From assembly GCA_020439945.1 (NCBI GenBank), contig JAGRPB010000033.1, positions 1-38,371 of the forward strand: a stretch of 38,371 bases of DNA. Direction: 5' to 3'. Positions 15,938 to 24,067 of this stretch are shown one piece after another. A program made the position numbers and the translations under genes. Within the stretch, counting starts at the first letter, position 1. Every line of letters begins with the position of its first letter. The DNA comes from Verrucomicrobiia bacterium (GTDB lineage Bacteria; Verrucomicrobiota; Verrucomicrobiia; Verrucomicrobiales; DEV007). The notes below the pieces were generated by a model. The model was not told the DNA's origin. It saw only the letters and a program-made list of their open reading frames with translations, and made no database searches.

Positions 15938-15966
15938 TTGCGACATGGTGTAAAAATTGTCATAAT
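15938..15966 (+). promoter_or_regulatory. Candidate sigma70-type promoter for the pseudokinase-Sel1 gene
   Basis: TTGCGA (15938-15943), a 17-bp spacer, then CATAAT (15961-15966), in the most AT-rich part of the gap. It would give a leader of about 85 nt before ATG 16058. Based on consensus match only. Confidence 0.5.
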
Positions 15967-16057
15967 TTTCAGGCGCATTCCGTGTCAATGGAGTCGCGAG
16001 CCGTGAAGCTTCCAATGGAGGCGGATCATCGGTCAGAAATTTTCGTTTTTCGTTCGA

Positions 16058-19000
16058 ATGTCGCTTCCAAACACTTCTCAGATCGCGGAATTCCATCGAT
16101 ACCGATTTGCCCGTCAAGGCGGTGGAAGCCTGGCGGAACTGGCCAGTGCCCGGAGGGATGAGCGCTCGTTTCTGGTGCTCGATTGCCTGCGCTACCGATT
16201 TGCCCGCCTCCATATATTTGAGGGCTTGGCCAACGATTTTGAAACGGCAAATCGGTTCACCCGGCAGTTGAACACCTTGGCCGGTCTCAAGCATCCGTTA
16301 CTCAATCCGATCCTGAATCACGGCCGGGACGATTCGGAATTGTACTACGTTGAGCGATTCATCGACGGCGAAATGCTCAACGATTACCTGCGCCGAATCG
16401 GGGGGCTGCCGGAATCGGCCGCCATCCAGGTCACGCTGGACCTGATCGAAATGCTGCTCGTCGTGGCGCCCCGGCCGAACGCCTTGGAGAATTTCGACCT
16501 CGGTCATCTCACCGTGTCCGCCGACGATGAGAGCCCGACCGGATTCCGCCTTCATTTCTCCGACTACTCCGGCTGGAACGAACCGGCCATCGAAAACCCC
16601 GTCGACCTCGTCCGGCGGCTCGGATTGCAACTCTACAATCTGTTGGGCGGATTTGTCTTTCGCAGTGCGCCGGGACGCCCGTTCTTCCATGAGGCGCAAC
16701 ACACCTCCGAAGCGTTGCGCAACCTCATCGGCAAAGTTCTCGCCGACGATCCGGAAAGCTGTCCCCATCGCACCCTCGCAAGTCTGGCCTCCGCGCTGCG
16801 TCCCCTGATGGCCCAGGCGATCGAACGCGAGGGCGAACACGCGAAACCGCCGGCGCCACGCCGGTTTCTCTCCGAGTGGCTCACCGAAGGCCGGGGACTC
16901 GATGCGATCAACCTCGGCGGAGACTATCACTATCTGCCCGAGAGCGGGGATGCCCGGGCGCTCGCCTTCGAAGCGACCGTCGACCGCGCTTCCCTCCACG
17001 GAAAAGTCCGTTTCCAGTTGTTCCCCAATTGGGATTCGATCCCGCGGGAAGGCTGGCTGGAACAGCATCACTCCTCCCTGCGCCGTGGCGGGCGTGGCCT
17101 GCCCAATCAGCTCGGCATCGTCGACCTCGAGCCCAGCGGTCGCTGTCTCCTCATCGGCGAGGAATCCGTGCCCGGTTTTTCGGTGGAGGCCTTGGTGGAG
17201 GAACGCGGCCCTCTCGAATTCGGCAGCGCGCTGGCGCTCGCCCGCAAGATCGGCTCGGCCATCGACGTGATGGAAAAAACGGCCGGCGCGGCTCCCGTGT
17301 GGTGGTTGCCCGCCCGCAACGCCTACCTCGTCACCGGCGATCCGAATCCCGCCAGTCTCGACGCCGCGATGCGCGCCCACGGTGACGGCATCTGGCAGCG
17401 CCTGCCCGTCCGCCTGCGACTGCACCAGACCGCCAACGATCTGGTCGAAGGTCTCACCTTTCCGGAATCCATCATGGAAAGGATCAACCGCAGCGGCAAA
17501 CAGGGCGAACCCGGCCGGCGCACCGCGGTGTTGTTGCCCTTGATCTGGCACCTGCTAACCGGCAAACCGATGAACTGGGACAACCCGTTGGAAGGTCCCG
17601 CCGGGATCCGCCTTCCCGAGAAAGCGATCGGCGTTCTCGAGGCTGCCCGACTGAAACTAACCGACGATCCGAAAACCATTCATACCTCGCTGATCAATCA
17701 GCTGGAGCCCTTCGTAGAAGGCGAACCTTCGCGAAGCGACACGGCCACCTTCGGCGAAAATGACTTCATCGACGGCATGGTGTCCGAACCGGTGACCCTT
17801 TTCGAACTCCCGAAGCCGTCCGAAAAAGACCATTCCGAGCCCGATCCGGTCACCGCGACATTTTCAAACATCGGCAACCAAAAACCCGGCGGCACCTTCC
17901 TCTCCAACCGGCCCCGACGCCGCTCGGAGATCCAACGCCCCACGGTACCGGCCGAGGAGATCGAAAAACTGGGCACGATCGAAGACCCCCTCTACGCGCA
18001 AGCCGCCCAGCGTCAGCGGGAAGTGGTCGAACCACCCGCGATCAAATCGGAAGGCGGCGCCCTGTCGCTGGCGCCGTTTTCACTCGGGAATCGTCCCGAA
18101 AAACCCGCGCCGATCTCCGCGACCGGGTCCGGGGAGACTGACGAAAACAACGAAGCTCCCTCCGATCCGGTCGAGGAAACCGCCCCGGCAAAATCAATTC
18201 GACGTCGCCTGTTTTTCCGTCGCCCGATTGAAACGGAGCCCATCCCGGAATCCTCCGGCACCGAAGAAGACAAGACCATTCCCTTCGAAATTCCTCCCGC
18301 GACCGAACCGGAAGCGACCGAACCGGAAGCGACCGAACCGGAGGCGACCGAACCGGAGGCGACCGAGAGCGCACCTGCTTCCGTCGAAAAAACGGAACCC
18401 ACCCGCGATGACGACTGGCTGAGTAGTTTCCGCCAATCAGAGGAACAGGGATCCGGGAATGACGAACCGGAAACGACGACGACGGAAGATGACGACGGGC
18501 CGATGTCGTTTTTCTCGTTTCTCGCCACCCAATCCATCGCCGCTGAGGACTCCGAAGCGTGCCAACTGGAACGCCGGACCAAGGATAAGAAGCCAGTTGA
18601 AGCAACAGAATCGAATCCCGAGAACAGATCGACCGCTTCCGAAGCCACCTCCGAAGACCTCTCTCCGGCTGTCTCTGCCGGCGAACCCCAGGACCGCCCC
18701 GAGCGATTCGGTGTGACCTATTTCCGCTGGTTCAAAGGGGACAAGGAGAACAACCCTCCGTCGGAAACGATCGATACGGACGAATCGGAATCTCCCGCGG
18801 GAAAAGAATCGACGTCGGCGATCGAAGCGGACTCACCAACAGAGTCAGCCACGACGCAACCGGACGCCGGGGAACCCCGTCTCCCGGCGAAACCCACAGC
18901 GAAACTTCTCACGAGTGCCGGGCAGATCATCGGCGCAGCGGCCCTCATCTGGGGCATCACCTATCTCCTCGTCGCCTTCGCGGGCGATGTCGAACGCCAG

Positions 19001-19825
19001 ATGTTGGCCGAGAATTTCTCCCCCATCGTCCGCACCGACTACCTGAAGAACGCCGACCCCATTTCCGAAGTGTCCGGTCAGCCCGAATCGGAGGCAATCG
19101 CTCCCGCCGAAATCGACGAGGAAACGGCCGCCTCGGATCCGCGGGCCGCCGCGCGTTTGGCCGATCACTATCTGCCCATCGATCGGCCGCTGGCTCTGAA
19201 ATGGCTGCGCCGATCGGCCGAATTCGGTCATTCCCGGCATCGCCGTCAATTGGGGCTCATTCTCGCGGAGGTGCCCGAGCAACTTCCCGAGGCCGTTTCC
19301 TGGCTCCAGAAAGCGGCCCTCCAAGGTGACATTGAGGCCTGTTTCTACTACGGAGCCGCCCTGCTTCGCGGCTTGGGCGTCTCACCCGATCCGGAGACGG
19401 CGCTCACCTTTCTCGAAAAAGCCGCCGAAGCCCGCGACGGACGCGCGCTGGATCTGCTCGGCATCTGCCTCGCCGAAGGCAACGGTTGCCGGGCCGATCC
19501 GGTGGCCGCCTTCCATCGCTTCGAAAAGGCCGTTGAAGCCGGCAACGCCCACGCCTGTTACAACCTCGCCGTTCGCTATGCCAAGGGACTCGGCACCCGG
19601 GGCGACGAACCCCTCGCGGCCAGGTATTTCCGTCTCGGCGCCGAAAAGGGCGACGCGGAATGCATGCACGCCTACGGCCGCTGTCTCGAGAGCGGTTTCG
19701 GGGTGGAGGCGAACTTCGAAGACGCCGTGGCCTGGATGAAAAAAGCCGCCGCCCTCGGCCAACCCGACGCCCTCGCCTGGTGCCTCCGCCAAGGTCTCCC
19801 CATGGGCGTGGCGAGCGTCGAGTGA
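16058..19825 (+). CDS. Tandem degenerate kinase-like domains, membrane segment and Sel1-like repeats
   Basis: 1255 residues. Residues ~10-250 look like a kinase fold that has lost its catalytic parts: LAGLKHPLLNPILNHGRDDS then YYVERFIDGEMLNDYLRRIG mimic the kinase N-lobe and hinge, but the ATP-binding lysine and HRD motif are not apparent (the equivalent region reads NALENFDLGHLTV). Residues ~280-550 repeat this plan more loosely (LGIVDLEPSGRCLLIGEES, then a helical C-lobe ending RLKLTDDPKTIHTSLINQLE). Residues ~550-948 are charged and disordered, with a TEPEA repeat. A single membrane helix (about 950-975) is followed by about six Sel1/TPR-like repeats (about 1025-1250). Kinase-like parts should face the cytoplasm and Sel1 repeats the periplasm. 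It follows the T2SS cluster but has its own promoter. No function is recognised; a signalling or scaffold role is inferred. Confidence 0.85.
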   Translation: MSLPNTSQIAEFHRYRFARQGGGSLAELASARRDERSFLVLDCLRYRFARLHIFEGLANDFETANRFTRQLNTLAGLKHPLLNPILNHGRDDSELYYVERFIDGEMLNDYLRRIGGLPESAAIQVTLDLIEMLLVVAPRPNALENFDLGHLTVSADDESPTGFRLHFSDYSGWNEPAIENPVDLVRRLGLQLYNLLGGFVFRSAPGRPFFHEAQHTSEALRNLIGKVLADDPESCPHRTLASLASALRPLMAQAIEREGEHAKPPAPRRFLSEWLTEGRGLDAINLGGDYHYLPESGDARALAFEATVDRASLHGKVRFQLFPNWDSIPREGWLEQHHSSLRRGGRGLPNQLGIVDLEPSGRCLLIGEESVPGFSVEALVEERGPLEFGSALALARKIGSAIDVMEKTAGAAPVWWLPARNAYLVTGDPNPASLDAAMRAHGDGIWQRLPVRLRLHQTANDLVEGLTFPESIMERINRSGKQGEPGRRTAVLLPLIWHLLTGKPMNWDNPLEGPAGIRLPEKAIGVLEAARLKLTDDPKTIHTSLINQLEPFVEGEPSRSDTATFGENDFIDGMVSEPVTLFELPKPSEKDHSEPDPVTATFSNIGNQKPGGTFLSNRPRRRSEIQRPTVPAEEIEKLGTIEDPLYAQAAQRQREVVEPPAIKSEGGALSLAPFSLGNRPEKPAPISATGSGETDENNEAPSDPVEETAPAKSIRRRLFFRRPIETEPIPESSGTEEDKTIPFEIPPATEPEATEPEATEPEATEPEATESAPASVEKTEPTRDDDWLSSFRQSEEQGSGNDEPETTTTEDDDGPMSFFSFLATQSIAAEDSEACQLERRTKDKKPVEATESNPENRSTASEATSEDLSPAVSAGEPQDRPERFGVTYFRWFKGDKENNPPSETIDTDESESPAGKESTSAIEADSPTESATTQPDAGEPRLPAKPTAKLLTSAGQIIGAAALIWGITYLLVAFAGDVERQMLAENFSPIVRTDYLKNADPISEVSGQPESEAIAPAEIDEETAASDPRAAARLADHYLPIDRPLALKWLRRSAEFGHSRHRRQLGLILAEVPEQLPEAVSWLQKAALQGDIEACFYYGAALLRGLGVSPDPETALTFLEKAAEARDGRALDLLGICLAEGNGCRADPVAAFHRFEKAVEAGNAHACYNLAVRYAKGLGTRGDEPLAARYFRLGAEKGDAECMHAYGRCLESGFGVEANFEDAVAWMKKAAALGQPDALAWCLRQGLPMGVASVE
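18301..18360 (+). repeat. Four tandem 15-bp units encoding TEPEA
   Basis: Units of GACCGAACCGGARGC at 18301, 18316, 18331 and 18346, followed by a decaying fifth copy. They encode repeated Thr-Glu-Pro-Glu-Ala inside the disordered linker. Copies 1-2 and 3-4 are identical within pairs, suggesting recent duplication. Confidence 0.9.
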
Positions 19826-19871
19826 GAAGCGAACTTTCAATAGCCCCTGAGACCATTCCCGAACTCATCGC

Positions 19872-19892
19872 AAGGTGATCGATCACCTTTTT
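19872..19892 (+). terminator. Candidate rho-independent terminator
   Basis: The perfect palindrome AAGGTGATCGATCACCTT (19872-19889) continues into TTT. It lies 47 bp after the stop of the pseudokinase-Sel1 gene. The T run is short, so strength is uncertain. Confidence 0.5.
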
Positions 19893-20001
19893 GAGCGAGG
19901 CATGTAGATTGGCAAAGTCTGTCTTCTTGAGTTGAGGGCTCCCGAAAACTTCGTGGTAGCACAGGCATTACGCTGTCTATCGGTTCTCTTCAGACATCCT
20001 T

Positions 20002-20445
20002 TCATGCGCCAAAAGGCTCGATAACCATTTGCTTCACCTCCAGCGGAACCTCTGCGTCACGACTGTAGGCAATCACGAGCCAGTCCTTGTTGCGGGACGT
20101 CTCCAATCGACACAGGGCCTCGCCCCAATCGAACTCTTTCTGGCCCATCAGATCCTTGGCGATCACTCCCTCGTGAAAGGCTTTCCTCTCCGCGTCTTCA
20201 GGAGTGTCCGGCTGGTAAAACGAATGATGATGTGAGAGCAGAACCATCAGGACTCGCCCATCCTCTTCGGAAAGCGCCTCGACCTCGAAGACGCCATGCT
20301 CGGAGGAATGATGACGACCAAGGAGGTGCTGCCTCCACGCCTGCAGGCTCATGACCCGGGTTTGGTGCGAAGGCTCTATCGGTCGATGCGGGGCGATATG
20401 CAGACCGCTCTGAAAGGATATTTCGCCTGTGGACCGATTGATCAA
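20002..20445 (-). CDS. Hypothetical small protein, possibly truncated at its start
   Basis: Up to 147 residues, ending at 20002. No family is recognised. The sequence is protein-like rather than an antisense shadow: FEVEALSEEDGRVLMVLLSH gives alternating hydrophobic strands, and DWLVIAYSRDAEVPLEVKQM another. The start is unclear: 20445 is a TTG, an ATG lies at 20352 (MSLQAWRQHLL), and an in-frame TGA sits only a few codons upstream of the TTG. The residues before the ATG (NRSTGEISFQSGLHI) also look genuine, so the true N-terminus may have been lost. It belongs to a pocket of small minus-strand genes. Confidence 0.5.
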   Translation of the reverse strand: MINRSTGEISFQSGLHIAPHRPIEPSHQTRVMSLQAWRQHLLGRHHSSEHGVFEVEALSEEDGRVLMVLLSHHHSFYQPDTPEDAERKAFHEGVIAKDLMGQKEFDWGEALCRLETSRNKDWLVIAYSRDAEVPLEVKQMVIEPFGA

Positions 20446-20538
20446 TGGCGTTATCCAACGTCAGTCTTCGAGGACTTGGCAAAACATTTCTTGCTGACGG
20501 AGTTTGAGAAAGTTTGGCAGCGAATCGCGGTTGAGACG

Positions 20539-20557
20539 GCAGATTTCAAATCTGCCC
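20539..20557. repeat. Perfect short inverted repeat, REP-like
   Basis: GGCAGATTT (20539-20547) and AAATCTGCC (20549-20557) are perfect inverted copies around one base. On the minus strand it is preceded by GTGG, close to the GTAG head of the REPs in this window, so it may be a decayed REP. It could also terminate the minus-strand transcript that reaches 20622. Confidence 0.6.
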
Positions 20558-20621
20558 CACATTTCCAGTTCGGCGGCGTCAGGCCACTGAAGGCGGCGAA
20601 ACCGTATCCAGACGGCCCTTG

Positions 20622-20930
20622 CTAGTCGCCCTTGTCGTCAGTGGTTTTGGAATACTCTCTGATCTTGTCGGAATCCAGAAATTCCAAGGCGAGTTTTCGC
20701 AGTTCGCTGGCCTTGGCATTCTCGTCGGTGGCCCAGAACGCGTCCATCGAGTCTGAGATCGTCGATTCAAAGTCCTTTCTCGCCGAGGCCTCCAAGTCAG
20801 GTCTTGCCTGAGTTGAAATCGTGTAAGTACTCGATGCCAGCCGGACGATCAGTCTGGGATCGGGTTCTCGTGCAGCGACTTGTTCGATCCGGTCGGCGTG
20901 CCTGCCAGATTTTGGGATCGCGCTTCGCAT
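20622..20930 (-). CDS. Hypothetical small acidic protein
   Basis: A 102-residue frame on the minus strand, overlapping the 3' part of the broken ParE gene by 134 bp in a different frame. The C-terminal half (from about residue 42, DLEASARKDFESTISDSMDA onward) is charged, helical and plausible as protein. The N-terminal half mostly lies inside the toxin overlap and may not be translated from this start. No family is recognised. It may be a third member of the TA locus or a fragment. Confidence 0.35.
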   Translation of the reverse strand: MRSAIPKSGRHADRIEQVAAREPDPRLIVRLASSTYTISTQARPDLEASARKDFESTISDSMDAFWATDENAKASELRKLALEFLDSDKIREYSKTTDDKGD

Positions 20931-21180
20931 GAAACACGGCGATCACTGAAATGCCCTCATCTGTGATTCGGTAGAGGATCAAGTATGGAAAGCGTCGGAC
21001 GAGCGCCATCCGGGTCTCGCGATGGACGACTGGGTAGGACTCTGGCTGGCGGATGATTCGCTCAAGGCAGGCGTCGACGCACCGAAGTAATTCCGCCCCC
21101 AATTCTCGGCTTCGCACTTCTTACCAATCGATGGCGTCGATCAGTTCGACTTCTGCCTCCGGGCGAAACAGTAACCTCAT
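20797..21180 (-). pseudogene. ParE/RelE-type toxin interrupted by an in-frame TAA
   Basis: Read from ATG 21180 the frame gives MRLLFRPEAEVELIDAIDW, then TAA (21123-21121), then continues in the same frame as EVRSRELGAELLRCVDACLE. ParE-family toxins have a Tyr at this point (DWYEE or similar), so one base change converts TAT/TAC to TAA. Downstream, ESYPVVHRETRMALVRRFPY, LILYRITDEGISVIAVFHAK and RDPKIWQ are the classic ParE core and end. A GTG at 21117 could restart translation but would lack the first helix. The frame also runs about 25 residues beyond the usual end. ParE toxins poison DNA gyrase; this one is probably inactive. Its ATG overlaps the antitoxin stop (TGATG). Confidence 0.8.
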
Positions 21181-21395
21181 CAGAATGAATTGAGGATCCG
21201 AGCTTTCAGATCACTCCACTCGACTCCGTCCGAGGGAGCCTCTTCGAATCGATCAAGCCTCCGATCCAGCTCTATGATTTGCGCCTCGCTGAGGCGAACA
21301 GACTTGGAGCCCTCAGCGATAGTATCCCAGAGATCCTCAACGAGTTGGATCCTTTCCGAGACTGGAAGCCCGCGAAGCTGATCAAGTCCAGTCAT
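21180..21395 (-). CDS. Addiction-module antitoxin (putative addiction module component family)
   Basis: A 71-residue protein of the short antitoxin family found upstream of ParE/RelE toxins: it opens with a leucine-containing helix, then LPVSERIQLVEDLWDTIAEG, and ends SDLKARILNSF. LSEAQIIELDRRLDRFEEAP is the characteristic second half, usually followed by a W (here EWSDLK). It would neutralise the toxin encoded directly downstream; its TGA overlaps the toxin ATG by one base. The antitoxin is intact although the toxin is broken, the usual order of decay. A plausible promoter lies just upstream. Confidence 0.88.
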   Translation of the reverse strand: MTGLDQLRGLPVSERIQLVEDLWDTIAEGSKSVRLSEAQIIELDRRLDRFEEAPSDGVEWSDLKARILNSF

Positions 21396-21421
21396 GGATT
21401 CAAGATACTATTCCGGGCTCG

Positions 21422-21450
21422 ATGATCCAGATCCATTTTCTCAACGTCAA
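21422..21450 (-). promoter_or_regulatory. Candidate promoter of the TA module
   Basis: On the minus strand TTGACG (21450-21445), a 17-bp spacer and GATCAT (21427-21422), 26 bp before the antitoxin ATG. The -35 matches 5 of 6 and the -10 4 of 6 consensus bases. Confidence 0.4.
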
Positions 21451-21557
21451 GGGTGACCCGCCGCCTACAGGCGGCGCCACTCCGCAACAGGGTTAAGGGT
21501 TCGAATAAACCGGGTCATGTCGACTCCGGGCGTGTAGGCGGTTGGTGTCCACCCGCT
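21451..21557. repeat. Degenerate inward-facing REP pair
   Basis: The left copy ends CCGCCTACAG (to 21470) and the right copy begins GTAGGCGGTTGGTGTCCACC (from 21534), so GTAG heads again face inward. The stems are eroded. A CCGCC/GGCGG inverted pair spans the left head. It lies upstream of the antitoxin promoter. Confidence 0.45.
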
Positions 21558-21574
21558 TGTTCTCCTTGTAGGTG

Positions 21575-22048
21575 TTAGAGGCAGGTGAATTTGGCGTTGT
21601 TCGTATGCGTGATCTTAACTTCTGTTCCAATCATTTCTTCTGATGGCCATCCAACCTCGATGATTCCGGATGAAGGCTCCTTACATTCGTGGGTGTAGAG
21701 AATCAGAACGTGCTGCCAATCATGCGTGATAATCTGATCCTCCAAAGAGAACAATCGTTGCCAGAAGGGTAACAGTATCTCTGCGAATCGTGTCGGTTCA
21801 CCGTGGTTCACAACCATTCCCCATAAAGCAATATCGCCTTCGTTTCCCCACTTGAAGTATGCTCTCCCTTCCCGGAGATCGTTAAGGAATTCGTAACTCT
21901 CCGTTGCTCCGGGCACGAATTCGTGGGCGTTGCGATCATCGATCAACCTACCGCCCCATTCCTCGCCAAAGGCATCCGAGGCAATCGACTTGAGCCGGTC
22001 CGGTTCCGACGTGGGAATCGTCACTTGTATGTGCACGCCGTGGCTCAT
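21575..22048 (-). CDS. Hypothetical protein
   Basis: A 157-residue protein starting at ATG 22048. No family is recognised. It opens MSHGVHIQVTIPTSEPDRLK and is acidic and soluble, with many aromatic residues (YFKWGNEGDIALWGMVVNHG, then PFWQRLFSLEDQI and HDWQHVLILY), a pattern seen in small immunity or SMI1-like folds, but that is only a resemblance. Codon use is clearly less GC-biased than in the flanking core genes, suggesting acquisition. It is separated from the antitoxin by the eroded REP pair and stands alone as a transcription unit. Confidence 0.7.
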   Translation of the reverse strand: MSHGVHIQVTIPTSEPDRLKSIASDAFGEEWGGRLIDDRNAHEFVPGATESYEFLNDLREGRAYFKWGNEGDIALWGMVVNHGEPTRFAEILLPFWQRLFSLEDQIITHDWQHVLILYTHECKEPSSGIIEVGWPSEEMIGTEVKITHTNNAKFTCL

Positions 22049-22444
22049 TTTATTGAGGAGAACAGTATTAATTTACCCATCCGCATACCGATAAATTTCT
22101 GCCTAAATCAGATGAGCTTCTTCAAGCAGATTGATCAGTTTTCCTTTTCGTGTCAAGGGTTTCGAACGATTTTCGGACTCCAGAGGCGGCAGGTTTTCTT
22201 TGTTTTGATGGGTTGATCATTCGGAATTCCACAACTTCCGATATACGACTCCAGGGAGGTCCGGTTTTCGCTCGTTTCGGGCGAAAACTCCACGCCCAAG
22301 CTTTCTGCCAAGTCGAGGGACAGCGCCGGATTCACGGACGCGTCGACAATTCGACGCCGTGATTTCCCCATCGCTTGAAAAGCTTCCGCGACGGGGCGAA
22401 GTAGGGGGCCGATTTCTTTCTCTTCCCTGCCCTCTCCACCCATC
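22049..22444. other. Intergenic region, AT-rich in its left half
   Basis: A 396-bp gap between a minus-strand hypothetical gene and purB. The part to about 22215 is AT-rich and should hold promoters for both flanking genes, but no single pair of boxes stands out. No RNA gene or repeat was recognised. Confidence 0.5.
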
Positions 22445-23863
22445 ATGATCCCGAACGTCCTCGCCGAACGCTACGCTTCCTCCGCCATCCGCGACATCTG
22501 GTCGCCGGAAGGAAAGGTGAAACTGGAACGCGAACTCTGGATCGCGGTGATGAAGGCCCAGCGCGACCTCGGGCTCGACATTCCCGAGGAAGCGATCGCC
22601 GCCTACGAGAGCGTGGTCGATCAGGTCGATCTCGCCGCCATCGACGCCCGGGAGCGGATCACCCGCCACGATGTGAAGGCGCGCATCGAGGCCTTCTGCG
22701 AACTGGCCGGTCACGAGCACGTCCACAAGGGCATGACCAGCCGCGACCTGACGGAAAACGTCGAGCAACTCCAGGTCTATCGTTCGCTCGGCGTCATTCG
22801 CCTGAAAACGGCGGCGGCGCTGCATCAATTGGCCGGTCTCGCGAAAGCCAACGCGGAGCTGGTTATCACCGCCCGCACCCACAATGTCGCCGCGCAGATC
22901 ACGACGCTCGGGAAACGGCTGGCGATGTTCGGCGAGGAAATGGCGGGCGCTTTCGAGCAACTGACCCAGGTCGTGACCAGCTACCCGGTCCGCGGACTCA
23001 AGGGCGCGGTCGGCACGCAGCTCGATCAGCTCAGTCTCTTCAGCGGCGACGCCGGCAAGGTCGCAGAACTGGAACAGCGGGTCGTCGCTCACCTCGGCAT
23101 GCCGCACATTTTCACCAACGTCGGCCAGGTCTATCCCCGCAGCCTCGACCTGCGCGTCGTCGGCGTGCTCAACGAGATCGCCTCGGCGCCGTCGAGCTTC
23201 GCGAAAACGCTCCGCATCATGGCCGGTCACGAAACCGCCAGCGAGGGCTTCGCCAAGGGCCAGGTCGGTTCGTCGGCCATGCCGCACAAGATGAACAGCC
23301 GTTCCTGCGAACGGATCAACGGATTCAAAGCCATCCTCGGCGGTCACCTCGCCATGGCCTCGCAGTTGGCGGGCGATCAGTGGAACGAGGGCGACGTTTC
23401 CTGTTCGGTGGTTCGCCGGGTGATGCTGCCGGACGCGTTCTTCGCCATCGACGGCCTGCTGGAAACGTTTCTCACCATCCTCGGCCAGATGGAGGCCTAC
23501 CCCGCCGTGATCGAACGCGAAAACGCGCACTACCTCCCCTACCTGCTCTCGACCACCTTCCTCATGGCGGCGGTCGGCAAGGGCGTCGGTCGTGAAACTG
23601 CGCACGAAGTGATCAAGGAACACGCCGTCGCCTCGGTGAAAGCCTGGCGGAACGGCGAATCGGACGGCAACGACCTCATCGATCGTCTCGCCGAAGACGG
23701 CCGCCTCGGCCTGACTCGCGACGAACTCGCCGCCGCTCTCGAAGCCGGGAAAACGAACGCCGGCGCCGCCGCTTCTCAGATTGCCGCCTTTGTCGAAGCC
23801 GCTGAAGCGATTGCCGAGTCCGTTCCCGGCGCAGCGGAGTACCGGCCGGGGGCGATTCTCTGA
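22445..23863 (+). CDS. purB: Adenylosuccinate lyase
   Basis: A 472-residue cytoplasmic enzyme of the fumarase/aspartase superfamily. It cleaves SAICAR to AICAR and adenylosuccinate to AMP, both with release of fumarate, in purine biosynthesis. The N-terminus IPNVLAERYASSAIRDIWS is typical of PurB. TSRDLTENVE (about 98-107) and TARTHNVAAQ (about 141-150) hold substrate-binding and catalytic His positions. The superfamily signature GSSAMPHKMNS (about 276-286) carries the flexible catalytic loop. Length matches the long PurB form. ATG 22445 directly follows CCCATC with no clear Shine-Dalgarno site. Confidence 0.95.
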   Translation: MIPNVLAERYASSAIRDIWSPEGKVKLERELWIAVMKAQRDLGLDIPEEAIAAYESVVDQVDLAAIDARERITRHDVKARIEAFCELAGHEHVHKGMTSRDLTENVEQLQVYRSLGVIRLKTAAALHQLAGLAKANAELVITARTHNVAAQITTLGKRLAMFGEEMAGAFEQLTQVVTSYPVRGLKGAVGTQLDQLSLFSGDAGKVAELEQRVVAHLGMPHIFTNVGQVYPRSLDLRVVGVLNEIASAPSSFAKTLRIMAGHETASEGFAKGQVGSSAMPHKMNSRSCERINGFKAILGGHLAMASQLAGDQWNEGDVSCSVVRRVMLPDAFFAIDGLLETFLTILGQMEAYPAVIERENAHYLPYLLSTTFLMAAVGKGVGRETAHEVIKEHAVASVKAWRNGESDGNDLIDRLAEDGRLGLTRDELAAALEAGKTNAGAAASQIAAFVEAAEAIAESVPGAAEYRPGAIL

Positions 23864-23870
23864 CGACCGA

Positions 23871-24059
23871 TCAGTGGTGCGACTTTCGCACCAGGCGGAT
23901 CATCTTCAGGTTGATGATCGCGAAGCGAATCAGCTGCCAGATGAGATTATTTCTCATGAACCTGGTAAACCGGGTCGGCACCGGCGGATAGTAATCCTGC
24001 CGATAGCCGCGCTCGTTGATCACCCGGTCGTGATGGTTTTCTTCGGGAGTTGGGTTCAT
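23871..24059 (-). CDS. Small basic protein coupled to the SQR-like flavoprotein
   Basis: 62 residues from ATG 24059 (or 66 from GTG 24071, which overlaps the flavoprotein stop as GTGA). The N-terminal half is polar, with YRQDYYPPVPTRFTRFMRNN, and the C-terminal half, LIWQLIRFAIINLKMIRLVR, is an amphipathic or membrane-touching basic helix. No family is recognised. Its position immediately after the flavoprotein suggests it is made with it and may help dock it to the membrane; this is inference. It converges with purB, whose stop is 7 bp away. Confidence 0.65.
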   Translation of the reverse strand: MNPTPEENHHDRVINERGYRQDYYPPVPTRFTRFMRNNLIWQLIRFAIINLKMIRLVRKSHH

Positions 24060-24067
24060 GGTTCGGG

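Larger units (their letters stand above)
15709..16057. other. Intergenic region with hairpin and promoter
   Basis: No gene is supported in this 349-bp gap. The first ~160 bp are GC-rich; the part after 15860 is AT-rich and holds a long hairpin (15872-15914) and a sigma70-like promoter (15938-15966) for the large gene that follows. A weak GGGGA/TCCCC stem followed by TTTT lies at 15781-15804 and might end the T2SS transcript. Confidence 0.55.

Noticed and set aside
20296..20625. Plus-strand frame across the accessory pocket
   Set aside because: Antisense to a more protein-like minus-strand frame and runs through the 20539 inverted repeat; no family resemblance.
21485..21496. Possible fifth ACCCTGTTGA element half
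   Set aside because: Only about nine bases match and there is no second half; within chance expectation.
22217..23623. Minus-strand frame opposite purB
   Set aside because: purB signature motifs lie on the plus strand; this is a shadow.
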